A stretch of 64,000 nt of DNA from Solea solea (taxonomy: Eukaryota > Chordata > Actinopteri > Pleuronectiformes > Soleidae), in contig NC_081142.1 of assembly GCF_958295425.1 (NCBI RefSeq), forward strand, positions 8,202,917 to 8,266,916, written 5' to 3'. This document shows, one piece after another, positions 22,540 through 60,685 of this stretch (within the stretch, counting starts at the first letter, position 1; each line of letters starts with the position of its first letter). Made by a program: the position numbers and the translations under genes. The notes under the pieces were generated by a model. It saw only the letters and a program-made list of their open reading frames with translations. It was not told where the DNA came from and searched no databases.

Positions 22540-23760
22540 AGGAGCTGGGCGTGGTCCATCCAGTCAAATGTCAGCCGCTTTTCGCCGACACGCCTCCAAG
22601 AGGAAGCCTTCCGCTCAACCAAACATGACAGGTTAATCATTCAGTAAAGACACGCCTTCAACACCCACAAGCTCTGAGTTAATTCGATCTGCCTCCGTCA
22701 ATCAACTATATCCCGAACTACGTCAGCAGCAGCAGGAGCTGAAGCAGCAGCGCCACACCGGGGTTTAGGAATGGGTGACGAGGAATGATCACCACCACCA
22801 GGAAAAATCACCAAGAACCGTCAAATGCACGGATTAAGATGTGACTGCCAGTAAGGCGTTTTCGCGTTTACGAGTCGAGTCCAGGAGAACTGTTTTGGGG
22901 AAACTTAAATTTTGCCGGAGGTCCTCTGTCAACCCGAGCGTTGCTGTTTTAAAGCGAGTCTGTTGCAAATCCTTGGATGGCTAGCGGAGCTAACCTAGCC
23001 GAGTAACAATTAGCCTGTCCATTTAGCTATCCTGGTTACTGGAGCCGCGGTCTGTGAGAGGACACCAGCTCCAAACGCCGCTGTCGTTGCGGTAGTTTTA
23101 GTCGTGTTATTATTCGGCAGGCCGTTTGTAGACGTTGGAGTTTGCCCTTCTGTTTGTACAGTGGATGGGCAGTTTAACGGGCGCTCATTGTCACTGCGCG
23201 GGCGTAAGGCTTTGCTTTCGGGGCGGCTAGGTTTGTGCTCGGCCGGGCAACCAGCGCAGTGTTTGTACAAATGTGGCAGTGACAGCCAACTGTGTCCCAC
23301 TGTGTCTGGGGCCGAAGTTTGTATTCTTAAATTCATAACCGTTTTATCATTGAATGCTGTAGTTACACGGGGAAGGGAAAAATATACAGTATTGTCATGG
23401 TAGCCCGTTTGCAACATTAGCTGCGTTTAGCTCGCCAAGTAATATCAGCCTCTCTGGAAAGTGCTGCAAATAAAATGGTAATTTGCACCGTCGTTGAATA
23501 TCGTACATGTTTATGGCCATGTTGTGTTGTAAATCTTCTGTGATCAGCTGTCAGACCCCGTAGACTGATGATTTAGACGTTGTCGAAGCTGTCACATTTT
23601 TCATACTGTTTCACCCTCGACGTGGAACGGCCGTATTCTCCAGCGAACTTGGTTAACAGCGTCTGGAAGTAACTCTTGAGTGTTTTTCATTTAATTGATA
23701 AATTAGTGTGAGGTGTAGCCCGGCGCCCCTTGTCACACGGGCTTTTTAGCTCATGTGGTG
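22540..23760 (+). promoter_or_regulatory. gna11: gna11 CpG-rich promoter and 5' UTR
   Basis: CpG density rises sharply from about 22540 and stays high up to the ATG. A CRE-like CTACGTCAGC lies at about 22719-22728. Several purine/CAG-like clusters follow. No TATA box is evident. I see no convincing splice pair inside this interval, so the 5' UTR may be contiguous, but a TTTTAG acceptor-like site 11 bases before the ATG leaves a spliced 5' UTR possible. Confidence 0.55.

Positions 23761-23761
<1 letters not shown>
23753..23761 (+). promoter_or_regulatory. Two-codon uORF overlapping the gna11 start codon
   Basis: The sequence just before the start reads ATG TGG TGA TG. The uORF is Met-Trp-stop, and its stop codon shares the A of the main ATG. 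This geometry resembles termination-reinitiation sites. It is read directly from sequence; whether it affects translation is inference. Confidence 0.5.
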
Positions 23762-49667
<25,906 letters not shown>

Positions 49668-52600
49668 AGGAGAAACGGAAAATAGAAAGTGATGGAGTGA
49701 GAGCCAGCAAGAGACCTGTAGCCACCCCACCCCACCCAGACACACCAAAAGCAAACTCCACACACACATACACCGACATGAAACACACAGCTGCATAGAG
49801 ATGAGCTTTGTTTTCTACTTTACCAGACCAACTTTACTCTTGCTCTGTTACCTCTTCAGTTGTGTGTTTGCTTCTTTTCTTTTTTTTTTCTTTTTTTTAA
49901 TGGTTTTCTTGTTTTATTAATCACTCCTCTTGCACAGACACACTTAAACACACTAATATACACTATAACACTCCTATCACCCGTTTTTAACAGTTTTGGT
50001 CTGGGGGGGCTTTCTTTGGGGGGGTGGTCCTCTTTTTGGGCCTTGTCGTTGCTCACATTTCTTTCTTTCTTTCTTTACACTACATTATCCACAGTGTTTG
50101 TGTATGTGAGGTGGTTAGAGGGCCTTCTTTGGGCAGAGTAAGCTTTTATGGAGTAAGGGCTTTCTCTTGTTATTTAACCCATGCATGCTATACACTACAG
50201 GACGAGGGATTGAGGCCAGGCTGCAGGCTCTGGACTCACTATGATAATAGGGATATATTATCAGGCAGTGCTGGGGTGCAGCGAGGCACCTCTTGGTTCC
50301 CCTCTGGTCTTTAGTTGTGTATTTGCAATTTTCTTTTGGCAAACCTGCCCCAAACCGGAGCACAGGAGCTCTTTTGAATGTAAATAAAGTTTTTGTGGTG
50401 CTCATACAAAGGTGAGGGGTAGATAAAGACAACTACACATTCTCTATATATTTTAAATATTTTCCGCTATATTACTTTCTTGGTTATATTATTGCTTTTA
50501 TAGTTCTCCTGTTCAAGTTGAATTGAAGATGACCATCCTACAGAAAGAGTCACAATCTTTTCCTTTATACGCTGCTTCTCACTGTAAAGAGTCGACCAAC
50601 ATCTTGAAAGACAAAAAAAAAAAAGATCGAGACACAGCACTTAAAAGTATTTACACACCACGTATCAACTCTCATGTTATTTTTTTACCACGTTGCCAAA
50701 TTCAAACCACACACGTGTTCTGTAAATATAATTACATTGCCAGTATCCTGTTCGTCACCTCAAGTCGTTGAGATACCAACAAAACATATTTGGAAACTGG
50801 CATTGCCGTAGCAAATGTTTTCTCGTATTGGATCTTTCAGACATCGGCGTGGCGCAACAACTCACTTTTGTGTGGCATTTCCTTCCATGTCGACAGTTTG
50901 TCTTAATCACACGGTGTATCGGTGCCGTCTCCACTGATGGCGACAAAATAAATCCTCCTGTTCACGACCTGTGAATGACGACACTACATTAATCCAGTGC
51001 GGTCGTCACTTGTAGATAAAGCTTTCGCGCTGCCAGTTAACCTCATTCACAAGTTGGTCTTGATCGTCCAAATCGCTCGTCATCAAATTGATTTTACACC
51101 ATATTATTCAACTAACATTTGATAAACTGTAAGTGATAGCACGGGAGTAAATACTTCTTTTTTTGTGTCTAATTTATCAATCAAATCTATGTATTGTCAA
51201 CAGTAAATGAGACTTCCTCCCTAGTTCCGGTGCAAAGTTTTTCCAGCTGTCGGAGATGGAAGGAGATTTTATACTGCTGTAATATATCAAGACTATTTTA
51301 TGGACAAGTGTTCTATCTTTCTAATGATACTTAATATTTTAAGTTGTTGGAGTTCTGTTTTTGAAATTCTTGACAACGGAAAAACAGTTCCCATGTCGGG
51401 GTTTATGCTTTATGCAAATAGGAAAATGAAAACAGACAAAAAAAACAAAAACATAGTGGTTGAATATTTACTGTTCAAGGATGCTTGCTTTTTTTGGAAT
51501 TTGTATTTGGCTCTTGGTACCGATCCCATATTGTGTCTCTTGCCTGATAGTTGTTTGAATATTCCATTAAGCTGAACGTTGATAGATGGCTATTTTTTGT
51601 CTTCACAATGTAATTCAGGTAAGTTTTCATAACTTTTTCATCACAAGGGCTACTTCTAGCGGCTTTGGTAGAAATGAAAGGTCTATAGACGGTGTGCGGT
51701 ATAGCAGAAGGTGAAGTTTATTAATCAGAAGTGAGATTACGTTTGTCGTCCCACTGAGGATGAGGGACACCGGTTTAGTGGGGGGCGGGGGGGTGCAGCA
51801 GTCCACACAGATGCCCTCTTGGCGTTTGTGTGCTGGCTATTAGCTCTTTGTTCGCTGTTGCCTTTAGAAAAGGTTAATGACTAATATCAAAAGAAATGGC
51901 GTTTCCCAAGGTGCAAAAGCACATTGTTTGTGTCGCAGCTGTTGTACCTAAACATTTCTTTTGGTCTTTTTTTTTTTTTTTACAAATTTTGTGCTGACAT
52001 TATTGGCTTTACGATCATTTCTACTACGTGGTTATGTGTTCTTGCTTCATCTTATCATTGGTAGTGTAGCCATGGTTGACTTTGCCGTCGTCTGTGTGGA
52101 TTCAGAAGAAAAATGCTTGGACATCTTAAAAAAAAATAAAAATGGTGCAATGATTTAAACCCATTCAGACTAAACTTAACGGAAATTATTTATTTTTAAT
52201 CGTTTGCCAAAATGTTTACACTTAAAATGGTCTTTGTTCTACTTATTTAGATGATCACAAATCTCATGCAAATGTACGTTATATTAATGATGCCATTTAG
52301 ACTTAAATGTAATCCGAAACGTTATTGAGGGACATAAAAATATGTATTTATTCTAAGTGCCACAATTTTGAATGATCTCAGAACAGACTTATGAAGGTAA
52401 CGGTTTTATTTCCAACATTTAAAAGCCTTCTCTTCCCGCTAATGTAAGGTTCACACTCTTTCCTCCTAACATTAGTTTTTTGTGTACTACATTTCAGCCC
52501 ATTTAAACTTTTGAAATTAAAAGCCTATGTAGTTTTGGATGAATAAATTGACTTAAGCAGTCTGTTTTTTTCGCTGCTGGGGAAACATGCTGATGTCCAT

Positions 52601-53667
52601 CTGTGTGTTGTGTTATTTTAAATTCTGTCATTTCTTGGCATCTCCTTAACTACAGCTTTACAACCTTTAGACCCAGTGTGTGTCTCCTTGCACGTCATTC
52701 TCATGTAGATGATTAGATGTCTAGCAAATTGACTTGAATGACTGCAGTGAGGATGATAAAGGTGACCAGTGTCAGTGTGAGGAAATACCCTGTGATAGTA
52801 ATAGTTTTGACTCTCTGATGAGGTGGTGGTGCCTCTCTGGTTAATCCAGCGCCAGAGTCGACACAGAGCGAGCGTCAGATGGGTACACTTACCAGTGTTT
52901 GAATGCGGAGCAGAGCTGGTTCATTTGTCTAAAAATCCTCTGCATTTGTTTCTACTGTATTTGCTTTATCTGCACGGAATGCAAGTTGGAGGAAGTTTGT
53001 GCGACAATCCATTACAAAAACACTGTGCCAAGCAGAAAATCAATCAGCAATTGAAAAGATATCCAAAAGTAAACATTTGGAGTAACTTGACCCAGATTTG
53101 CATCTTTAGTTAATCCAATTAGTTTTTTCCAAATGAAGCTTGAGTGTTGAGCCTCAGTATTAATGTATTTATTGAAATTATTTCAAAGTGAAGGTACTGA
53201 AATGGCTATTAATATAATATTTTGGTGGTTATGATAAGGAGCGCGTTTACATGTCCACTATTGTCCACTTTTTCTTTGGTTTCCTCCCTTACTTGATTGG
53301 ACTGTGTATTCTTTCCCCGGGTCGAAGGCACTGAAACTGCAACACTGCAATGGGCCTGCATTCATGCAACTTAGACGTCCTTTTCAAACGCGCTTATTGG
53401 TACTCTAAGCTGTGTGCGTGTGCGTGCGTGCGCGTGTGTGTGTGTATACGCGTTTGATGGCTATTGCTTATGCTCGAGATCCATTCTGTTAAGAGGGATG
53501 GACATACGGTGATATTAAAAGCTATCTTTGCTTTTTTTTTTCTTCTCTTTTGTAAGGTTGACACACCTTAACATGTGTATTTAGGACCACTTAAGATGAA
53601 AGACTTTTTTTAAGAGTTAAACTTTGTGTAGTGGTGTACAAATTGAAAGTAATGTATTTTTGTTTTC

Positions 53668-53702
<35 letters not shown>

Positions 53703-54165
53703 GTATACCAAATGTAAATTATGTACAATGAGTGTGCCAATCCCCTTTCTTTGTAAAGCCAGACTCTTAACAAGTGCCAATGTTGTGAAAAATAAGAGGG
53801 CCTGTGAGTTTCATGGTCCTGTTTTTAAAACAAATAAACAATAAGTATGTGATTAATTAACAAAAAAAAAGGACAGTTTTATTCTATATTGAAGATTAAT
53901 AATGAACTGCTGTTTTTAAAAATAACTGTCATTTTAATTGCATGTGTTTACCAGGTTAGGGAGGGAGTGGGTGGGTGAGATACTGTATTCATGCAACACC
54001 CTCATGAAAAGGGTTTTAATGGTTATTGATTTACTGTATTTTAGCCATATTTCTCTTTTGTATGTTTCATTTCAACCACTGTTGCCTGAACCTCATTCAG
54101 ACATGAAAATGATTTTTCATAGCCTTCTCCTTTAAATGTTTTGAATTGGAATAAAATATGTTCCT
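49668..54165 (+). other. gna11: gna11 3' UTR (probably long)
   Basis: No coding region is visible in the AT-rich, T-rich sequence after the stop. The first good polyadenylation signal is AATAAA at 50383-50388, followed by a GT-rich stretch. Further AATAAA hexamers occur near 53831 and 54150 (GAATAAAATATG). Mammalian Gq-class genes have kilobase-scale 3' UTRs, so use of the distal signals is plausible. A (T)26 tract sits at 53675-53700. Confidence 0.5.
53675..53700. repeat. (T)26 homopolymer
   Basis: Unbroken T run in the presumed distal gna11 3' UTR. Its length may be unreliable. Confidence 0.9.
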
Positions 54166-54984
54166 ATACTCTCTTATTGCATCCCTGTACATTTCTGTTT
54201 TCAGCCACATCATTAAAATAAGGCAACTGGTTTTATTGATGTGATCAATCTGTGTGTTTTTGACTTTGTCAGCAGGGTTTAAATGACATAGCAGTTAAAA
54301 ATGAACTGTTTTAAACCACAATACAGATTATACACTGCTCTGCCACAGCAATAAAAACAATTTCCATGTTTGCTTTATGTTACTGCCTACATATTCAGAG
54401 CATATCATAGTTTTGACAGTTGCATTTGCAGTTAAATCAGGTGCTGAATTGCATTGTCTGTCTTGACTAAGTACAAATTAAAACGTTTTTTTTTTTCTCA
54501 ATCTTTTGACCTCTTGGACAACATTCACAGTTAGTCAAGACCAGGGCCGGGCACAGACATTTGGAAGGGCAGGGGTAAAAATTTAAATGGGCACCTACTG
54601 CGGGCACTACAAGTATATCATTTCCCACATTCTCACACAACTATCTATATTTAATCTATACATGTATTTATAACCTGAGGTCACAAATAGATCATAACAA
54701 AACGGCAGGATTGTCTATGGATAAAATACATAGGCTTTGCTCAGGTATGGAAACAAATACGTTTTGAGAAACTTTCTCTAAGTTCACCTTATTGTCCATT
54801 TGGCTGTTTGTTCTTCATGGAGGTGAAATATAATAATAATCCATTCCGATCACTTTTTCCCTCATTTTCGCTACTATTTTCTGAGATTGAAAGTGGTAGA
54901 AGATGAATGGATGGATTGTGTTTACAAAAAGCGGCCACCTTTATTGGTCTAGCTCGGACCTGGCAAATATTCCATATTAGAAGA

Positions 54985-55175
54985 AAACTCAAACTAACAC
55001 TAAAACTAATAAAAACCAAACTAAAACAAAGCATTAACACATTTTAAACTCATAAAAACTAAGCAAACCCACTCAAAAAAGCAAATTAAAACTAAAGCAT
55101 TTTAAAAACAAATGCTAATTAAAACTAAATCTCATGAAAAAACCAAAAATATTATTATTATAATAACCTTGCTCA
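54985..55175. repeat. A-rich dispersed repeat (AAAACTAA type)
   Basis: Many AAAACTAAA and TTAAAACTAAA motifs ending ATTATTATAATAACCTTG. It sits just upstream of the tle5 promoter. Confidence 0.45.
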
Positions 55176-55199
55176 TGACCTGCTTTCCATACATGGGAC

Positions 55200-56296
55200 A
55201 ATACACTGCTCTGTCCACAGGAGGCGCTCGCTGCTCACACATCAGCCGTCAGATGCGGCAGATCCGCGGTGTGTAGATCAGCGCACATGATCTAGCTGCT
55301 GTGTTTCTGTGTGGGGCGTTCAGCGGCGGCGGCGTCATCATCATCAGCAGCAGCAGCAGAAGCAGCAGCAGAGTCTTCTCTTCAGGAATGAACTGACTTT
55401 GTGGCTTCATCTACACACTCAGTTTCTTCAGGATTCCTCGTGCTCACACGGATAAACCTTCACAATCAGGGATATATCGATACATTTGAAGTGTTTTCCT
55501 CTACTCATCCTTCTTATTAGCGCCTCAGCGGCTACACTGAATATTAGTCGCTGTTGCCCGGATTTTTATTGAGGCAAATCCGCAGACATTTTGTTATTTA
55601 GAGCGTTTTTTTTTTCTTCTCGTCAGTGTTCTCGCAGCTGGCTGAAGAGAAGGAAACTGACAGTTTGTTTTTCTGAGGGGGGGAAGGAAGCACAAGAAGA
55701 AGTAAGAAACACACAGCGCTGCGTCAGCTCGCTTTCACCCCCACACTACAACACCGCTCTCTGCGAATGTGTTTATGTGTGACGTTATTAATTCACCCGC
55801 GTTTAGCTCGCGTCGCTGCCGCTGGTTCGTTGAGGCGGAAAGCTCGCAACAGCGATGAATCATTTTTGACGGAGAGCTTTTGAAGAATTAGCTAGCAGCA
55901 GCAGCAGCAGCAGCGAGGAGAAGCAGCAGCAGCAGCAGCAGCACTGATGGTGGTTTCCTGTCCACACGCTCTGTAAACACGGGGGTCAGGACAGGTACGG
56001 CTGGACACACGCGAGACACCGACTCTTTTACTTCGTTAACGGCTTGAAAGTGCATCACTTTCGTCCGGCTAATATCTATTTTTGTTTTTTTGTATTTGTT
56101 TATTTGGCTTTTTCTTTGGGGGGGGGAAGGGGATAGCTAGCTGCCGTAAGCTAGTCATCCGGCTAACAGTGGACAGATCCTGTTAAAGGCTGGGCTCGCT
56201 GTGGACAAAGGACCAACGCCAGGGGAAAATATAAACACGGAGCAAACACACTAGTAAACCGTGTCTGTGAAGGAGAGCAACAAACCAGGACCTGAC
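55200..56296 (+). promoter_or_regulatory. tle5: tle5 CpG-rich promoter and long 5' UTR
   Basis: The sequence changes from AT-rich to GC/CpG-rich at about 55210 and stays so up to the ATG. It includes two CAG/AGC clusters (55335-55371, 55894-55944) and a GGCGGCGGCG run. A possible donor (GACAG|GTACGG, about 55996) could split the UTR, but no acceptor is compelling. The start site is unresolved. Confidence 0.6.
55894..55944 (+). repeat. Interrupted (AGC)n trinucleotide repeat in the tle5 5' UTR
   Basis: Two AGC runs are separated by GAGGAGA. A smaller ATC/AGC cluster lies at 55335-55371. Both lie upstream of the tle5 ATG. Confidence 0.85.
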
Positions 56297-56323
56297 ATGA
56301 TGTTTCCACAATCAAGACACTCA
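56297..56323 (+). CDS. tle5: tle5 (aes) coding exon 1, partial gene
   Basis: ATG ATG TTT CCA CAA TCA AGA CAC TCA is followed directly by a GTAAGTG donor. The peptide MMFPQSRHS matches the first exon of TLE5/AES, whose next residues GSSHLPQQ start exon 2 in the family. The long TLE paralogs start MYPQGRHP, so this is the short AES type. Tle5 is a Groucho/TLE-family nuclear protein that oligomerises through its Q domain and antagonises full-length TLE co-repressors in Notch and Wnt/Tcf control. I found no exon 2 in the remaining 7.7 kb, so intron 1 leaves the window. The location next to gna11 supports the call. Confidence 0.85.
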
Positions 56324-57412
56324 GTAAGTGGGTTTTTCTTTTTACTGACGTGTTTGTCAATAAATTAGCTGCGTGTTTTGCTCCACCTGATTTATCAAGG
56401 CAGGTAGGTTAAGCATTGAAATGATGCATGCAACTTGTATTTGTGTGTTCTTTTGACAGTATGTTACAGCATTTTAACTTGGGACTGTTACAACGGCAGT
56501 ATTTCGTTGTGGACGAGAGATTATTAATGCAAAGTGCTTGTGTCTGTCCCAACTTTTCCCAGATGATGGCATTCTAGTTATTATTCTATTCTTTTAAAAT
56601 TCATACAGACAACATGTTCTACATGTTTTATAAATCACTATTTATAATGGATGGTACATTACATTACATGTTTGGATGTATAGTCTCGCTGGCATCAACA
56701 CAAAAACATAGCCACAGAGCAGAGAGACCGGTCCATCACAAAGAAATCCCAAGTTGTTTTAATAGTTCTACTGGTCAATGTGAATTTGCCTGAGGCAGGC
56801 TTTATCATCTAATTAATCTTTTGTTTTTATGTCTGATAATGTACTTGATAAATAACACAATTTACTTTCTTGTTAAGTAAAAATTAACTAAGGCCTACAT
56901 AACAGAAATACTGTATTTAAAATAAAGCACCTTAGATTCACATTCCAAAAATTAGCACCTTAAACAAAATGACTAATTTCGTGGAAGAATTGGTGTACAT
57001 TAAGCTTCCCTTTTTCTATTTGTTAACTAAAGCATCTTTCCAGATTACTCCGTTTGGCTGTTAGAGGAAACCATTTAAAGTTACTTTTCTCACCTCTACC
57101 AGTATGTGTGTGTCTCACTGACTAGCTCTGGTCCTAATGCTCATCAGAATTCTCTGATGTGATTCTTTTAGTATCAACATGTGGTCATTTACAGTGCATG
57201 CAACTGATCTAAAAATTCCCCAAGTGGCTGTTTTCCCCGAAATGCCCTGTCCATCCCCACCAATCGGGTATTTATCAGCCATACTTCTGTCAGAACATCT
57301 TTAAAAAAGCAAATCCGCACAAGTAGTGGTGTTACAGCCAATGCTTAACAGATTTCTGTGGGTGAATTTTAATACCGAAGAAAGGGCAGTCTCCTGTTTC
57401 CCTAAATCTTAA

Positions 57413-57426
57413 GTTTCCATGGTAAC
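57413..57426 (+). promoter_or_regulatory. RFX X-box palindrome (tle5 intron 1)
   Basis: GTTTCCATGGTAAC fits GTTNYCATGGNAAC exactly, about 1.1 kb downstream of tle5 exon 1. Confidence 0.5.
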
Positions 57427-59251
57427 GGAAACTCAGTCCAAGGCCTGCATTCATCAGTGACAGGGGCTCTCATCCCATCGGTGAAACATTTATGTTCATT
57501 GACTGGCAGCCAAGGACTCGAGAAAATAAATGTATGTTTTGACTTTAAAAAGATAAATTAAGTGCAACGCCATCTTGAATGGTCCTATAAGTATTGTTTG
57601 ATACCTTGTCAAGTACCTTGTTTGATAAGAGCAAATATGGCAGTGCAAGTGCAGCACAGGTAAACACAACAACAACAACAGGGTTGTTTTGTTGCCAGGG
57701 ACTGTGCCCTCTGCTCTTTTCCCTGGCAAGTTCTTGTTGCCACTACTACTTCTTTTGCTGCAGAAAGGGGAAGATTGTTTGCTGAAACCAGAACCTGAAG
57801 GTCTTTTGTGACATGAATGGTTTGCCCTTTGGCGGCCAGTCTGTGTGGCAGCATGATTGTTCTGTGCCCTTGTGCTGCTGTTAATGTGAGGCAGCCAATG
57901 TGTGACAGAAGGATGTGAGCGTTTTGAAACCTCTGGTCACAACCTGACTTGTCAGCAGAGTGAGCTGTATCAACAGTGCCGACCACATGTTTAACTTAAG
58001 TGTTTTAAAATCGATTACCTTTGGAGAATATTTTGGGTTTTTTATTCATTAGAAGAATTATGACAGCAGGCTACAATTTTAGGCTATTAGAATTAATTAC
58101 CTCAGGAAGCTGAAAAACAAATAATGCAACATGCAAACTGAAATGCAAATGAAAATTTATAGAAGTAGAACATCACAGTAGAGATGCCTGGACTCTCGAG
58201 CCTTACAAACTCCAACATCCACAACTGAGTCAATGCCTGAGTGAGTGTTACAATAATGTCTGGTGAGTGTTGTTTACTGCTGCTCTTTCAAAATGATCCC
58301 CCCACACACAGTTTCTGTTATGTCTTTAGGGAGAGGGACTGGTTTTTGTCTACTGCTCCAATATTCAAATATTTGGTAGCAGGTGTTTGAGACATTCTGC
58401 ATATGATAGTCAGCTGTGTAAGCTGTCCCTCAATGACACATTTGTCTCATGCATTACAGATCACCTCGAAGCGTGGGCTGACCAATTCTTTATCCAAATT
58501 CTTGAGTATTGTGCTGCCACTTTGGGAGCGATGCACTTATAATGGTTGCTACACAGTACTTTAACATGATGTTGGATCCAAAACTGAGCTTTGGAAACGT
58601 ATAATTGTACTGTAATTGTACTAAATTGAATTTCAGTTTGCCCCATTAACACCCACCCACAGATATTTTGATGGCAGAATGACAGGGAAATGGTGCTCGA
58701 CATGCTAATGACCAGCCACCGGCTGAAGTTTTTGTCCTCTGGGACATAATAGGTCAACTAGTAAACACCTGTTATCAACAAGCTGAAAAGAAGCATATTC
58801 CCACCCAGCATGAACTTCATTCATTGAATTGATGCCACGCATGTCATTTCACAAGTACTGCGGCTGGTTGAGTCATAACCCACCGTGTCCATTTCTATCT
58901 CACTCCTTTAATATACCAGCGTATTCGCTCCCCACTCACGGTTTTAAACAGAAAAACATTCTACGTACACCTTTCATTTTCAAATCCAGCTCCTCCTCTG
59001 CTGCTGCCACGGCTGTCACCAGGGTCTAAGGATGAGGAGAATGTATGACACCCATATAGATATGAGTGTTAAAGATAAGGAGCTGGAGGATGAGAGAGTA
59101 ACGGCAACGTGTCACAATGACAGATGATAGCTCTCTCCAACGGACTCAGTCATTACTCAATCTGCTTTTGTTATACTTATACTTTGTTATGCTTTGTTCA
59201 CACTGCGGTAACATCACTGTTAAGGTTCTAGACTGTTTTTTACAACGATAT

Positions 59252-59580
59252 ATAGGGTGGAAATCACAGGGTACCAATAATATCGCGATACAACGATTCT
59301 GTGATAATCAATATATTGCAAGACAATCATATAGCGATACATCACCAAATCTGTCTAACTGATCAAAACAAAATGTCCATGAAAGAGAAGTGCAGGATTT
59401 CTCTATTTCATTCACAACATAGAGGACAAAGTGCATAAAGTCTATGTCTTAAACGTGGATGGGGCATCTCTTCTTCACCCAGCGAGTTAAACTGGCAGGG
59501 ACCGTAAAATAACGATATTTACCCCGGTGTATTGATGGACGACGATATATCACCTAATCGATATTTTGACCCACCCCTAA
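59252..59580 (+). mobile_element. hAT-like MITE, copy 2, with terminal inverted ends
   Basis: The left end TAGGGTGGAAATCAC and right end GACCCACCCCTA form short inverted termini about 325 bp apart. The left half matches 24838-25030. It lies in tle5 intron 1. Confidence 0.5.
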
Positions 59581-60390
59581 AGATATGCACAATGAAGCAT
59601 GTTCTCATGTATGATGCATCTAATTTACAGCAGCAGAAGAAATGAAAGACACAAAAGAAAGACCATTGTTTATTTGTCCCTTTGTTTACACTATAGTGGT
59701 TCTGCTGTTTTTTTCCACATGGTGTAGGTCATACCATTTTGATTCGGTTAAATGCATGTTGTGTTTTCAGAATATGGAGAACATGAATGACAAAGAATAA
59801 TTATAGCACCTGTCAGCATCTAATTTACATTTACTTATTTATAATGCAATTATCAATTATGTAAAGTTCAATGGAAAATGTGTTGAATTAAACTAACAAA
59901 CTAACTTCTGCCCCAAGTCTTTTTAAGAATGTGATGATTACATAGTAAGCCCCATGCTTTTTGATCATTATAAGTGGTTGATCACCGAAACCATCATTAT
60001 AATAAGTGGTTTCCTCTCCAATAGTCCCACTGAGATACAAATAAGACCAAGGTTAAAATTAAACTGGGAATCTTGTGTCTTTTTCCCTCCAGTGGGCAGC
60101 TTTTAATCCACTGCAGCAGGTTTGTTGGTTTGCAAGGGGAAAAAAATGCCTAATTTGAAAGTGGCACAGTGCCTGACCCAGTTGATGGCTTTTGCCATAT
60201 TGTTTGGGTGTTGATTAATCCTAATACAGCCTCAACAAAGCTGGCTGTGGCATGAAAGTGGAGCAACAGAAAGGCCCGGTGCCAAAGCCAGAGAGTAGCA
60301 CAAGGAATATGGAGGCGAAATCTCTCAAGTCCTCTGAGCCTGTGCTTGAGATGGCCACAGGTTGCACACACACGTGCGCACATGGACACA

Positions 60391-60431
60391 CTCCCTCCTC
60401 CTCCTCCTCCTCCCTCTCCTCCTCCTCCTGC
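60391..60431. repeat. (CTC)n tract
   Basis: CTC repeats with minor interruptions in tle5 intron 1. Confidence 0.85.
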
Positions 60432-60631
60432 TTGTCTCCCTTTATCATGTGTTTCCTCCCAGATCTGCTATAGTGGTGGGAGGGTCAGGGGCAGTGGGTG
60501 CACAGGCATTATTAAGCCCACTTGAATTAACAGAACAGCCCCCAGTCTTTCCTCTAAAGCCTCCAGCTGGGGGGAGCTTAATACATGGTCCCCTGTTTCA
60601 TCCATTAAACAAACCCCCCCACCCCACCTCT

Positions 60632-60640
60632 GCACACACA

Positions 60641-60679
<39 letters not shown>
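60632..60679. repeat. (CA)n microsatellite
   Basis: CA dinucleotides with one GA interruption, in tle5 intron 1. Confidence 0.9.
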
Positions 60680-60685
<6 letters not shown>

